64,000 bases of DNA. It comes from Auricularia sp. M13 (Eukaryota > Basidiomycota > Agaricomycetes > Auriculariales > Auriculariaceae). This document shows positions 1-10,303 of the stretch, one piece after another (position 1 is the stretch's first letter; each line of letters starts with the position of its first letter). The notes under the pieces were generated by a model, which had not been told where the DNA came from, made no database searches, and saw nothing but the letters and a program-made list of their open reading frames with translations. The translations under genes and the position numbers were made by a program. The stretch spans positions 2,728,001 to 2,792,000 of the forward strand of contig CM073197.1 of assembly GCA_037042915.1 (NCBI GenBank), read 5' to 3'.

Positions 1-245
1 CGGCTAGCCCAGCGCCCCCGACGTCGACCTCCTCCACTGGCAACACCGGCACGACCACCTCGTCTGCTCCTCAGGCAACTCAGACCAAGTTCGGACAATG
101 CGGCGGTACTGGCTTCACGTGAGTATCTTTGTCGTCTTTTGTGAAGTCCCCTAGCTGACCGGAGCTATCAAGTGGCCCCACGGTCTGCGCTGCCGGGTCG
201 ACTTGCAAGGCGGTCTCTCCGCCGTACTACAGCCAGTGCTTGTAA
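1..245 (+). CDS. C-terminal CBM1 domain of a secreted carbohydrate-active enzyme (5' partial)
   Basis: The window opens inside a Ser/Thr/Pro-rich linker followed by a fungal cellulose-binding module, CBM1. Splicing out a 54-bp intron (119-172, GTGAGT...AG) joins the two halves in frame. The module begins QTKFGQCGGTGFTGPTVC and ends SPPYYSQCL with the stop at 243-245. The four cysteines, the QCGG motif and the terminal YYSQC are the family's hallmarks; CBM1 docks plant-cell-wall hydrolases or oxidases onto crystalline cellulose through a flat aromatic face (here two adjacent Tyr). The catalytic domain lies outside the window, so the enzyme class cannot be named. CBM1 and the linker are certain; that the whole is a lignocellulose enzyme is family inference. 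Confidence 0.9.
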
Positions 246-386
246 ACGTACCAAGTGCCAGCATGGGCATGCGTAGCATGCCCTGTCAATATTTTCCTGT
301 ATACATAGTATCTAATCTGCTCTAGGAGCCATGAAATTTGAAATACTATATTGGCATTTTCACAAATAGCGTGTTCAAGAAATTGG

Positions 387-1053
387 CACTGGGAGCAAGG
401 ACGAGGATCCCTTGAATATCTCCTGAGTATCCTGCCATGACATTCAGATGAATGGCACGAGTATCCCAAGAGTATGATATTCTGAACCACTCTGGTGATA
501 CACTTTACACAAGGTAATATATTGGATGAGTATCCCTTGAGGCACAAATGTTCTCATGAGATCAGGGGGGCCGCATGATAAGGATTGTGAATATCGGGTG
601 GGGGTGGGTGGGTCGTGGGAAGATGTGCGCGCTAATCAATCCCATTCAGTTTTTCTGGATGTCTTTTGCGTACTGTGACCGCCGTTCCCTTTCGAAACCC
701 CGGATTTTTTGCAAGTGAGCCGTAATTTGCAGACCGCAACTTTCTGGCAAAAAATATGGGTCGAAATCCTTCGTTTCTCACTGCTCGAACATTTTGTGAC
801 GATTGTTTGGGTGCCAACTCAATTGAGTTGCCATCAATCTTCCCACGACCCACCACCCCCACCCGATATTGACTATTCTTATCATGCGGCCCCCCTGCAT
901 GAGATACTCATTCAATATATTACAGCCTTGTGCATAGAGTATCTCCAGAGTAGTTCAGGCTGTGATACTCTTAGGAAACTCGTGCAATTCATCTGAATGT
1001 CAAGTTGGAATACTCAATAGATACTCTATGGAGTCTCTACTCTGCTCCCAGTG
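387..1053. mobile_element. CACTA-like MITE, 667 bp, long inverted-repeat arms
   Basis: The element starts CACTGGGAGCA at 387-397 and ends with its reverse complement at 1043-1053. It is flanked by a 3-bp direct repeat TGG (384-386 and 1054-1056). The left arm (387-624) and right arm (837-1053) are imperfect inverted copies over almost their whole length and surround a ~210-bp centre. GAGTATC-like motifs recur through both arms, resembling the subterminal transposase-binding repeats of CACTA (CMC) elements. There is no coding capacity, so it would depend on a transposase elsewhere. CACT-type ends and a 3-bp duplication fit the CACTA superfamily; assignment to a specific fungal family is not possible from here. 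Confidence 0.82.
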
Positions 1054-1059
1054 TGGTTG

Positions 1060-1793
1060 AGGGGAACAATTGTCCAATTCGTCTTACTTCGAAAGTCCGC
1101 ATTCGCTCCTTATCCTCTCACCTCCCAAATGGGATGAGCGCGTCCGCCGCTAGTGGTTTGTTCCCTATATCCCAATTATATAGGCAGCATCTCGAAACTC
1201 TGGTCGCGAACACCCTCCCTGATTCTCTGGCTCGTAGGCTTCCAACCGGATTGGCACAAAACTGCTATAGGAATATCCCTGGTCAGGAGCTTGCAATCTA
1301 CTCCGCTCAGCCATCTGCGTGCGCTTTCATTCTCCGAAAGCGTCCCTACTAGTCTTATATCTGCGATCCTCTCTCGCACACAGCAGCTCGATACGTTTGA
1401 AGTTGGGCCCTTTCATGGAGCTATCTGATGGTGGTGACTGGGCTGCGGGCCCTTTGGACCTGTATTTGCGGCCTTTCCGCGCCTTGAGCTCTTGATGCTT
1501 GTCGACGTCAAACCCGACCTCCCTCGCTGGCTTTCGGGCGTATGGACTGGTCTCCGCAAGTCCAGGGAGAACGCGGGCCTGGCTTTGTACCGGCTGTTCG
1601 TCACCCCCGCGCAATCACCTTCATGCATCCGTCCGACGTGGGATCTCAGCCAGAGCATGCGCTCAATGAGTTACGATCTGCCTACCGGGCGAAACGCATC
1701 CGGATTATGAATGTCGTTGACTCTACAGCCGGAATCGCTTGTAGGGGTTGGCTGGGCTGGGCAAGCAACGCGCTTGACTTGCCCTTCGCATGA
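1060..1793 (+). pseudogene. Decayed F-box/LRR-type gene relic
   Basis: Frame-shifted fragments resemble the F-box/LRR-like protein encoded at 10304-11296. The clearest stretch (about 1290-1428) reads PLSHLRALSFSESVP followed by ISAILSRTQQLDTFEVGP. The other copy has QLSNLRTLCLHENLP then VSILSHTPRLQELEVAP. A terminal fragment near 1660-1793 (NELRSAYRAKRIRI) parallels ELHTACTNHNIRI near the end of the other copy. No single frame covers the region, so it looks like an inactivated paralogue. The MITE inserted immediately 5' of it. F-box/LRR families are greatly expanded in Agaricomycetes and commonly decay. Confidence 0.5.
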
Positions 1794-2025
1794 CCCTCCA
1801 CCATCACCGGCGGTCCGGGTTTATCGATTTTTTTTCCGACATAGTACGCGGAGGTTGATAACCTGTGATTCAACCACTTTATATGGATTTACTTCCTCGC
1901 AGCGAGCCGGCACCGAGTGCAATGAACAAAATTTACAATTTCCAATATTCGAATTACGTGCACAGCAGTTCCGGGCATCTGGATAATACATGCGTACGAT
2001 ATAATCCTCAAGGCCCGCCTCTCTT

Positions 2026-4257
2026 TCATCGCTTCCGGAAGACGATGTTCGCATTGAGGGGCGTAATGGTGGTGGCAACGTCGTACGCGAGCAGGTGAGC
2101 CATCTTCTCCTGCATCGTCTTGCCCTCGAGCTCAGGCGGCGGAAGCAGCTCGTAGTGCGCGACGATGCGCGAGAGAATGCAAACGCTTTCGGCCATGGCG
2201 AAATGCATCCCAAGACAGGCGCGCGGGCCTGCGGCAAAGGGGTAGACTGTTGGACGGCGAATTAATGATCTATAGCAGAGCAAGGAGATGTCAGGCAACC
2301 CACAAGCCTCTCGCGGCCATTTGTGTTCCTCCGTGTCGAGGAAGCGTGCCGGCCGAAAGGCCTCAGCGTCTGCACCCCAGTATAATGCTGCGACGCCGTG
2401 TCAGTTGCTGCTCCGTGACCGGCCAATACGACCCGGAGAAGCTCACTGTTCATGTGGATTGCGCGGATGTCGAGGATGACGACGCTGTCGCTCGGAGCGA
2501 CGAACTCGCCGCGCGCGCGACTATCGAGCGTCCTATACGGCAGCACCGCGTCCTTTTGCACGATCTTCCATAGTCGCGGGACAGCCGGGTAGTGGCGGAG
2601 CGTTTCCCTGAACACGGCTTTGGAAAATCTCTGCCCGCACGCCGTTACTAGGTGGATAAAATAAATGAGCAAAGAAGGGCTCACTAGTCGTGGGTAGTCG
2701 TCGCTGTATGACTACAAAACGTGAGTAAAAGCATAGCGTATGTACGAAGATTGTGCTAGTACCGTAGAAGCATCTGAGGTTGGCTTGCCGGTTGGCCATA
2801 CTTGCATGGCCTCGGCGCGGAGTTCCTCTTGAACATCGGGGTATAGTGCCAGAAGGACGAGGGCAAATGCGAGCGTGTGAGCGCTGGTTTCTGTGAGAAT
2901 AATAGTCAATACCCGAGCGAGGAAGTCACTCGTCACGTCGACGTACCGTGGCCCGCAAGAAGGAAAATCTGAGTGGGGTGAAATTTCAACTACGAGATAC
3001 TTAATGAACCTATACGCACAAACATATTGGAAATGAGTTCATCGTCCGAGAGGGTTTCGCCTTCCGTCTCCTTGTTAGCTTCAATGAGGCGTCTGAACAG
3101 ATCAGCGCCGAGTCCCTCCTTAGCGTCTGCGCTGCGTGCGTCGTCCACCATCGCCAAGAGGTGCTTTCTGAGTTCCTCAAAGGCGAGCGCCACCTTCGAC
3201 ATGGACGAGGGAACTATCCAAGTGGGAAGTTTATTTACCCACGCAGGGGTGACGGCGTAGACGAATATACCGCCCAACGCGTCCAGGAGTGCTCGGCGGA
3301 ACGGCAGCTTGTAGCCTGGCGGACATTGGCGTTCGTCCTCAGCATCGATCCAAGTGATGGACTGCCCGAAGCCAGCGGAAGTGATGATGAGGAATGTTAT
3401 GGTAGTTGTGAGGTTCCCGACGTCGACCCGCGCACCCGAGTCTGAGGCGACTGGCAGCCGCGCATCGAAGTCGTCAAACACCTCGTCGAGAATCCGCAGA
3501 GCTTCTTTCCATGCCAAAACGTTGTTCGTCTGCCCTTTTCAGAAAGGTAATAAGGGAGTAGAATGCTCAGGGCGCACCTCGCCGAAAGCACCTCGCACGA
3601 TGCTGCGGTGCCGTTTCCAAAGTTCGGTTTCACTGGCCACGACGTTTCTGCCGCCGTAGATGCTGACCACCTTGTACTTTGGGCGCGTAAACTGTGAAAA
3701 TCTATGTGGCTTAATGCAGCACCCACCGCTTCGAGGTCCTTCAGGAAGTTGAACGTCCTATCCGACATGACTTGCGCTATCGCCTCCGCGTCCGAGGTCC
3801 AGTATCCCAGCCTGCCATTCGACAAGGCCACAGTCGTAATGAGAGTGCTTCTCAGCTTTGCGTATGCTGCACGATGCGAGGCATTTCGATGATGAATAAA
3901 GACGCAGGAGATCTGCAGGCAACCATTGCGTACGAGAGAACTGCGTCCACCAATCGCCGACGCTGCAAAGTCGTAGAACGTGAGCGCGTTTCCCAAATGG
4001 CTTAGACTACACGCACCATCCAAAATACGGAATCCATCTGGCGAGCAGAATGGTAATGGGGTCAATAGGGTCGAAGAGCAGTAACTGTCGGCCTGGAAGT
4101 CGTCTGAACAGTTCTTCCTGTCAGAGCCTGGGCACAAAAGACGCTTTAAAAGGTGCACGCACCCCAGCCGCCGATATGCGCGCCAGACCTGGGACACCTT
4201 GTACACCGCGGCACACCCGGCTGCCGCCAGGGCGTACTGCTTCAGGGTGGAAGGCAT
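2026..4257 (-). CDS. Cytochrome P450 monooxygenase (multi-intron)
   Basis: A membrane-anchored P450 read on the minus strand. It has an N-terminal hydrophobic anchor (start MPSTLKQYALAAAG; an in-frame ATG 33 bases upstream at 4290 is possible). The I-helix oxygen-binding motif AGHETSAHT is created by splicing GTACGT (2941-2946) to an acceptor ending at 2891. The K-helix ExxR is FRETLRHYP, and the heme loop is FAAGPRACLG with the axial Cys near 2220. Removing introns also restores the PERF-like region YWGADAEAFRPARF and WPREAFYPFAAGP. It would act at the ER with a P450 reductase. Substrate and CYP family are not inferable; white-rot fungi carry large P450 sets for xenobiotic and secondary metabolism. 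Exons were traced by motif, and the exact 5' exon set is uncertain. Confidence 0.88.
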
Positions 4258-4581
4258 GTCGCACGCTCTGAGGCCGTGGCATGCGCGCATCAGTCCGGTC
4301 TAAATACTTGTAGCATGGCGTGGACGAGGTGATAATCGGGGGTTATGAATTGCTGATAGGAAGATCAGTGCCCTGGACTCTTCCGCAGCACTCATTGAAG
4401 CAAGTGGACGGAGAGAATCAGGTTTGCACTTACTGAGTTACTCGAAGACACATGGCCAGCAGTACATCTAGCGGACCTGGGACAGTGTCTCTCTAAAGGT
4501 TAGGTCCAGAAATCATCACATTGAGTTTTATCGTAGTCGATGAACGATTCTGCATCGTTCGCCTTATTCGCCTAAGAGTAT

Positions 4582-5606
4582 CTACTTGCCATCGGTAATC
4601 TCAACAGAGTGCTCCCAAACCTTCTCTATGACTTCGTCATTGAGGTGCTTATTCCGTGGGACGTCGTCTCCCTTATTGTTCCGATAGTGCGCGCCGGTGG
4701 CGAGCTTGGGATCGAAAAGCGAGTATACCATGTTCTCGCCGGCAGTTTGCACGGAAGTCAGGAATGGCCGCATCATGACAGCAAGCCCGTTGCCTATGTG
4801 CCTCACGCCGAACGGAAGAGATCTGAACAGCCCCGTGTCAACGCCGCCAGGATATGCATGCGTGAAGGATACTGTTGGGTAGCGCTTTGCGAAAGCCTGA
4901 AATGCGATATGATCAGACTTTCAGAATTCAGAAGGATTAGAATGGATGCGGCTTACGGCGACGGCAGCGTCGTTGTAGGTGGCACCAGTCCTACCTGCCT
5001 GGAAGAGGCTATAATGATTCTTGAGCGTCATGTCGTTCAGGTTGACAGGGCCTCCGAGTATTGAGTCCAGGATTGTCATTACGCGCGCAGGTTCTCCCGC
5101 CGCTGCCGCTTTCTCCAGCAATGGCGTGAGCTCGCGCGCGAACTTGAAGCGCGAATAATGGTGAACAGCAAGCTGTGAAAGACCTCAGTGGGCTGTCAAT
5201 TACTTAAGCAACCCTTGTAAACCTTGTAATCAACACCGTCTTCAGTGGGTGTGAAGCCCGCCATAGACATCAGTCCCGCTGAGAGGACGAGGTAGTTTAT
5301 CTTGCCCAGTCGTCGGCTGAGATCGCGCGTGACGACGCCGACGTTTTGCATCCTCGAGACGTCGCATTGCACGAATTCGTACTTGCCACCGTTGACCGGC
5401 GGGGGCAATGCTGCAATTATTTCGTCTGCTGCGGCCTTGTTGCGGCCGATGAGGATGAGGTGTGCGTTCCCCTGGGTGTATTTCGCTAGCGCCTCCGCGA
5501 CACCGCGTCCGATGCCGCTCGTGCCACCAACGAGGACTGCGACAGGCTGGATGGTCGTCGGCGCATTCCTAACGTTTTCCGCGAGGACGATGGGGAATGA
5601 AGGCAT
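4582..5606 (-). CDS. Short-chain dehydrogenase/reductase family protein
   Basis: Three exons, 5223-5606, 4957-5172 and 4582-4896, are all phase 0 and give 304 residues. The Rossmann nucleotide-binding motif is VGGTSGIGRGVAEAL (TGxxxGIG type) near residue 27. The second conserved loop reads LVLSAG. Later conserved blocks include ILDSILGG and THAYPGGVDT. The usual catalytic YxxxK is not evident: the expected position reads NHYSLFQAGRTG. The fold is therefore clear, but classical SDR catalysis is not assured; fungal relatives of this sub-group often lack the canonical tetrad. A TATA-like box lies about 40 bp upstream. It is in tandem with the P450 on the same strand, but a shared pathway is only a guess. 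Confidence 0.85.
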
Positions 5607-5643
5607 AGTGGCTTCAAGGAAGAGTTTGTCAGTGTGTTGTAAG

Positions 5644-5652
5644 CTTTATATA
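5644..5652 (-). promoter_or_regulatory. TATA box of the SDR gene
   Basis: TATATAAAG on the minus strand, about 40 bp upstream of the SDR start codon at 5606. Position and sequence fit a core promoter with a short leader. Confidence 0.5.
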
Positions 5653-5831
5653 CGCAGTGACGAGGCTCTCGAGATTCGTGTTCAACGGCAGGTGACCTAG
5701 GGCGTGCTTAGTCAGCACGTGAAAGGATCACGTGGTATGATAGCCACCTTTAGTCAACTCTCCCTCTGGGTGCGCGTTCATTATCGTTGCCCAGTGCCAC
5801 GAGCATGTAGGGTTGACCAGCGTCGGATTTA

Positions 5832-7763
5832 ATGGCAAGTTCAACCGAACCTCCGGGAAATTCCGTTCTCATTCCAACCTGTCCGATGTCGATCCGGGAG
5901 CCCAAGACCAAGTCTGCGAGCGTCAGCCTGACCCGCACAATGGGCAAGGCCCTGGCCGACGTTCTGAATAACAAGCCAGCGAGCGCAACGACGAGCAGAG
6001 CCTCAGGAATCGTCCCGCCGTCTGAGTTCGGCGGCGCCCCGACCAAATCGTCGAGCCTCAGGCGGCTGAGCCTTCAGCCAGGCTCGAAGACAGCTGCCAG
6101 CAATGCTTTGGGCATTGGGTCTCCGCCGGGCGGCCAGGGACCCTCAGGCCGCGTCTCCCGCTCGTCGTCGACGCCTACGCTGGACAAGAAGCTGACCACG
6201 CTGCCAGAGGAGCCCGCGAAACCTCCAGCGCCGACAAAGGCGAAGGGAAGGCTCTCCAAGAGCCCCAAGCCTAGCGTCATGCACCAGCCCAGCGCCCTGC
6301 CGAAATACAAGCCCAAGATCTCGTCGCTGGTCTCGACGGCGCCGGCGAAGGTGCCGCCGTCTCCCGTCAGGCTGGGCACGCGCAAGCGGCGCCAGAGCGA
6401 GGACTCCAGCAGCGCGACCCTATCCTCGGGGTCGGCCACGGCGAATGAAGCCGCAAAGGAGTCTCTGTCGCCACCCGCCAAACCACCCGCCGCACGCCCT
6501 GTGAGCCCGTTGCCGAAACGTGCCAGCAAACCGCCCGCAAAGGCTGCTCCCTCGCCCAAAGCCTCGCCTTCAACGTCGTCGCTTGCCAAAGAGAACGCGG
6601 ACTCGAAGAAGGACGGGTCTCCGCTCAAGAAGGTGGCTCGCCACACACCGTCTCTCCCACGACTTTCTCCCGCAGTCTCCGTTCGACCGCCGTCAACGAA
6701 CAGTTCTCCAGCCAAGACTCCGTCGAAGGCTCCGTCAAAAACACCACTCAAGAAGAAGAAATCCATCGCAGACACCGTCGCCTCACCCAATTCCGCAAAT
6801 GACTCTCAAGAAGTCTCGTTCATGCTCAACGACGTCGTGTCGCCGACGCAGCCCACGCCCGCGCTGCCGCGTCTGCGCCCGCCACTGCCGCGCACGCCAG
6901 GCTCTATCGGCGGCCTGCCAGGGCGCAACAGGCTGTCTTACGCTTCGCCGCTTGGGACGCGCGGGTCGATCCTGAGCTGGGAGGACATGTCGCGCTCGTT
7001 CGGCGCGAACGTGGACGAGCTCGGCACGTTCCTGACGGACGTCTCCGCGCCGTTCACGCCGCGCGACCGCACGGTGTCGGTCGCGTTCAGCGACGCGAGT
7101 ATGACCGGTATGAGCGACGCGTGGGGCTCGCCGCGCACGTCCGGCATCGGCCTCACGCCCAGCCTCAGCATCTCGCAGGTCATGTTCCCGTCCCCGCCGT
7201 CGGACGTTGGCGCGGCGGACGCCAGCTTCGGCGACATCACCGCCACGAGCCCCATCCGCCCCGGCGGCGCGGACGACGCGAGCACTCAGGGAGAAGAGCT
7301 CGACGAGGAGGCCGACGCGCAACAGCTGTTCGGCCCTGCGGACCCGGACGAGCGCCACGCGGCGCTGGTGCTGCTGCAGATGCAACTTGCGGCGCTCGAG
7401 GGCGTGCGCGAGGAGCGTGACGCTCTGCGGGAGCAGCGCGATGCTCTCGCGGATGCGCAACAGCGCGCGGAGGAGGAGGAGCGCGCGCGCATGATGCAGG
7501 AGGAGGTCGCGCAGGAGGAGCGCGTCGCGCGCGTGGCGGCCGAGGAGCGGGCCTCCGAGGAAGCGCAGCGCGTGAGCGACGCGCTCAGTGCCATGCGAGA
7601 GATGCAAGGCCGCCTGCGCCTCGAAGCTGCTCGCGGCGCCGCAGCTGAATGGCGCGCCGCCGTTGAGCTGCTTAGGGCGGAGAAGATGCGCCTGGCGGCC
7701 GAGCGCGAGGTGCTCTCCGTTGTGCGCGACTGTGCAGCCATCGCGGCTGCCGCCTCCGTTTGA
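5832..7763 (+). CDS. Ser/Pro-rich low-complexity protein with C-terminal coiled coil
   Basis: A single 643-codon exon. Residues ~1-330 are disordered, rich in Ser, Pro, Lys and Ala, with basic patches such as GTRKRRQ and TPLKKKK that could be nuclear-localisation signals. The middle has short acidic and hydrophobic stretches. Residues ~500-640 form a long Glu/Arg/Ala-rich heptad-like coiled coil (EERDALREQRDALADAQQ and following). No catalytic domain is recognisable. Composition resembles microtubule- or chromatin-associated scaffold proteins of basidiomycetes, but no function is claimed. Long shadow ORFs on other frames come from its GC-rich codon use. The start at 5832 gives the longest frame; MSIREP at 5886 is an alternative. 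Confidence 0.75.
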   Translation: MASSTEPPGNSVLIPTCPMSIREPKTKSASVSLTRTMGKALADVLNNKPASATTSRASGIVPPSEFGGAPTKSSSLRRLSLQPGSKTAASNALGIGSPPGGQGPSGRVSRSSSTPTLDKKLTTLPEEPAKPPAPTKAKGRLSKSPKPSVMHQPSALPKYKPKISSLVSTAPAKVPPSPVRLGTRKRRQSEDSSSATLSSGSATANEAAKESLSPPAKPPAARPVSPLPKRASKPPAKAAPSPKASPSTSSLAKENADSKKDGSPLKKVARHTPSLPRLSPAVSVRPPSTNSSPAKTPSKAPSKTPLKKKKSIADTVASPNSANDSQEVSFMLNDVVSPTQPTPALPRLRPPLPRTPGSIGGLPGRNRLSYASPLGTRGSILSWEDMSRSFGANVDELGTFLTDVSAPFTPRDRTVSVAFSDASMTGMSDAWGSPRTSGIGLTPSLSISQVMFPSPPSDVGAADASFGDITATSPIRPGGADDASTQGEELDEEADAQQLFGPADPDERHAALVLLQMQLAALEGVREERDALREQRDALADAQQRAEEEERARMMQEEVAQEERVARVAAEERASEEAQRVSDALSAMREMQGRLRLEAARGAAAEWRAAVELLRAEKMRLAAEREVLSVVRDCAAIAAAASV

Positions 7764-8928
7764 TAATGACCTTTATTCTCTTCTTCTTACTGTCTTCATT
7801 TTGCTTCTTGACCCGATGCCTGTCTCGCAATACCCAGAGACGCTCTTGTTGTACTATACCCACTCCCCGTCCACCCATTCAGTCCGCTCTCTCGCTCATG
7901 CCGCGCCAAGTTCTGTACTTGTTGCGTTATTATGTCTTTCCGATAATGCCATGACGATTTTAATCTCGCAACTGGGCTGGGATGGAATATCTCTTCCGTC
8001 GGGGTTGAGGATGATGACGCGCTGTACCGTACCGTTCGTAACTCTAACTCTCGCCAGTCACTTTTCCCAACTCGGCAACGCTGACGCTTTTGCACTCGCT
8101 ATTTGACCACGGTGTGCAAGCATGATTTACAAAGGTTTTCTAATGATAGGTGGTGCTGTAGACGCCGTCTAGCTCATGATCCACTGACTCTGAGAGCACG
8201 ACGAATGTCGCGGGCGGGTTGAAGCCGCCCTACACATGCTGAACTGAGTCCAGACGCACAAATCGCAATCGGTTGCAGGCCTTTGCAATCAGCGCATGCT
8301 GAAAGTCGAGGCATGCTGTTTATCTGTTTTCCGGGCGCGTGAAAGCTCACACGGAACCGTTTCGCCTGCCTCCCATGAAAATCTACACCGGCGACTATTT
8401 TCGAGTTAACGTACTAGCTTCAGGTTTTCTTGGTTCCTGAGGCCTGTGCTCAGTGTCCGACACCGTGTCCTTGCATTGCGCGCACGCACTTCTCTCTTTG
8501 CTATTAAAACACTCGCTTCTGCGCTGGATTGGCGTGTCTTCTCCGAAAAAGTACTCGACAGGCATCTCGGCGTTTCGCTCGGGCTTGGTAGCGCCTTCGC
8601 TCGGCCACTTTATGCACCATGCTGGCTTGACACTCGACGAAGCCCTGTCTCCGACGCGTCCATATGTGCTCTGCTGGCGCCTAGCCGGCCTCGCCCACGT
8701 TCAGGTTCGTTTCACCGCGGGAAGCTCCACGGCGCTTCAGGCACCATGCGTGCGCGTCCCGGACAAGAAGACGACGCACCCTTTGCGTGGGTGACCATGC
8801 GGAGGCTCCTTCAGGCGTTCTGTGTTTGCACCGCGGGGATAGACCAAATTTACCTTTCTCAGAGAGTATAAGGTGATGCTCTGCGGAGAATAGAGAGCGA
8901 TTTTAGCTCTTCGTCGACGATCCCACTC
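7764..8928. other. Intergenic, 1.2 kb
   Basis: Between the coiled-coil gene and the GT4 gene. AT-richer and without any ORF showing protein-like composition. A TATA-like GTATAAGG near 8866-8873 lies about 60 bp before the downstream start codon. Nothing else is recognised. Confidence 0.4.
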
Positions 8929-10233
8929 ATGCTCAATCCCACCTCCCAACAATCGCTGCTCCGCCCGGCCATTGTCGTGCTCAACGCCAAGTATCTCCCC
9001 AAGTCTTGCGATGAGCCAGCGCGCGTGGGAGCGACGGCCTTCGGGATGTCCGTCATCGAGGCGCTTCGCGAACTCGGCGTCCTCCGAGGAGTTGTGCTCT
9101 ACTCGCGGGAGGAAGCTCTCATTAGCCCTCGCACTGAAGTGTCGACCTACAAAGAAACACCTTGCATCACCGTCCACTTCAACTTCCGCATGGACCCCGT
9201 CGACATCACCAAGGCGCTTGCCAGCGCATTCGGCCTGCCACCCATATCCGGCGGTGCGCAGAGGCCTATCGTTTACTACCAGACCGACGTCCTGCTCGGC
9301 TTCCACCCGCCGCACGTCCCTTTCGCTGTGACGCACCACGGCCCCTTCGTCGCGGATTTTGTGCGTCACTTCTCCTCCCGAGCTGCGGCCGTTGCGTTTG
9401 GCGGAGCAGACAAAGTGCGCGTGTTACGGCGCCAGCAGGACCTCGGCGTCCAGGTGCTCGCAAATTCGCCAAACGGCGTCGCTTTCCTGCACTCTACGCT
9501 GCAGGGCCGGTGCTTGCTCACTAGCGGCGTGCCTTGGGACAAGTGCTGCTTCGGTCTCAGCCCACCCATACACATTCCGAAGCACGATCCGACATACGAG
9601 CTCCCTCACGACATTGAGGCTTTCCTCAGAGGGAGTGCCAAGAGCTCCGTCATCCTGTTTACCGCGGTAGCCCGTCTCGACTTCTTCAAGAACATCTCAG
9701 TAGTGGTCGATGCGGTAATCCATCTGTGGGAGCGCGGTGTGGCTGCACGACTACTTGTAGTAGGGGATTCTGATGACGAGCACGGTAGTGCACGGCGCGC
9801 AGAGCTGAGGGAACTCATACCCGGACGATATGCAGCGGACGCCGTCTTCGTCCCTCGGATGCCGAAACCAGCACTCTATGCACTATTCCGGCTAGTGCGA
9901 AAGCTCGGCGTATTCGTATGCACCTCGCGATACGAGACTTTGGGTATCACGCCGCTCGAGGCCGCCGCCGCAGGCGTGGCTACCCTGGTGCCTGCCTCTG
10001 CTCGCGTCGAGGCGTCGGTGTGGTTCCCCAGGCGGTATAGAGTCGCGCCGAAGGGAGTAGCCGTTGCTACGCGCGCCCTGGCGCTGTTGAAAGCTGGAGT
10101 AGAGAGTCACGGGGCCTTTCTTGAGGCATGGATGGCCAAGCGGACGAGCGAGGACATGTTCAGACGATCTATAGCTCTCTGCTGGGCACAATTTTCTGAT
10201 CGGGTTAATGAATCTGAAAATATCGAGGCATAG
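8929..10233 (+). CDS. Glycosyltransferase family 4-like protein (intronless)
   Basis: 434 codons with no intron. The C-terminal half has the GT-B nucleotide-sugar-binding domain of GT4 (Glycos_transf_1). The segment SVILFTAVARLDFFKN (~240) begins that lobe, and LLVVGDSDDE (~275) follows. The signature RYETLGITPLEAAAAG carries the E-x7-E pair at residues 336 and 344, which binds the donor nucleotide sugar. The N-terminal acceptor lobe has Gly-poor Rossmann-like strands and THHGPF (~135). No signal peptide or TM is seen, suggesting a cytosolic enzyme. Donor and acceptor are unknown. The absence of introns beside intron-rich neighbours fits either a retrocopy or an old bacterial acquisition. The E-x7-E motif makes the family call firm. 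Confidence 0.85.
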   Translation: MLNPTSQQSLLRPAIVVLNAKYLPKSCDEPARVGATAFGMSVIEALRELGVLRGVVLYSREEALISPRTEVSTYKETPCITVHFNFRMDPVDITKALASAFGLPPISGGAQRPIVYYQTDVLLGFHPPHVPFAVTHHGPFVADFVRHFSSRAAAVAFGGADKVRVLRRQQDLGVQVLANSPNGVAFLHSTLQGRCLLTSGVPWDKCCFGLSPPIHIPKHDPTYELPHDIEAFLRGSAKSSVILFTAVARLDFFKNISVVVDAVIHLWERGVAARLLVVGDSDDEHGSARRAELRELIPGRYAADAVFVPRMPKPALYALFRLVRKLGVFVCTSRYETLGITPLEAAAAGVATLVPASARVEASVWFPRRYRVAPKGVAVATRALALLKAGVESHGAFLEAWMAKRTSEDMFRRSIALCWAQFSDRVNESENIEA

Positions 10234-10303
10234 AACAGTTACTGCACAATGATACACCCAGATCGTCTGTAAGAGATTTTTGCGACGCATGGAAGAATGT
10301 CAT

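Noticed and set aside
6074-6790. Long minus ORF of 238 codons
   Set aside because: Shadow of the plus-strand Ser/Pro-rich gene; translation is compositionally mirrored and has no independent start context.
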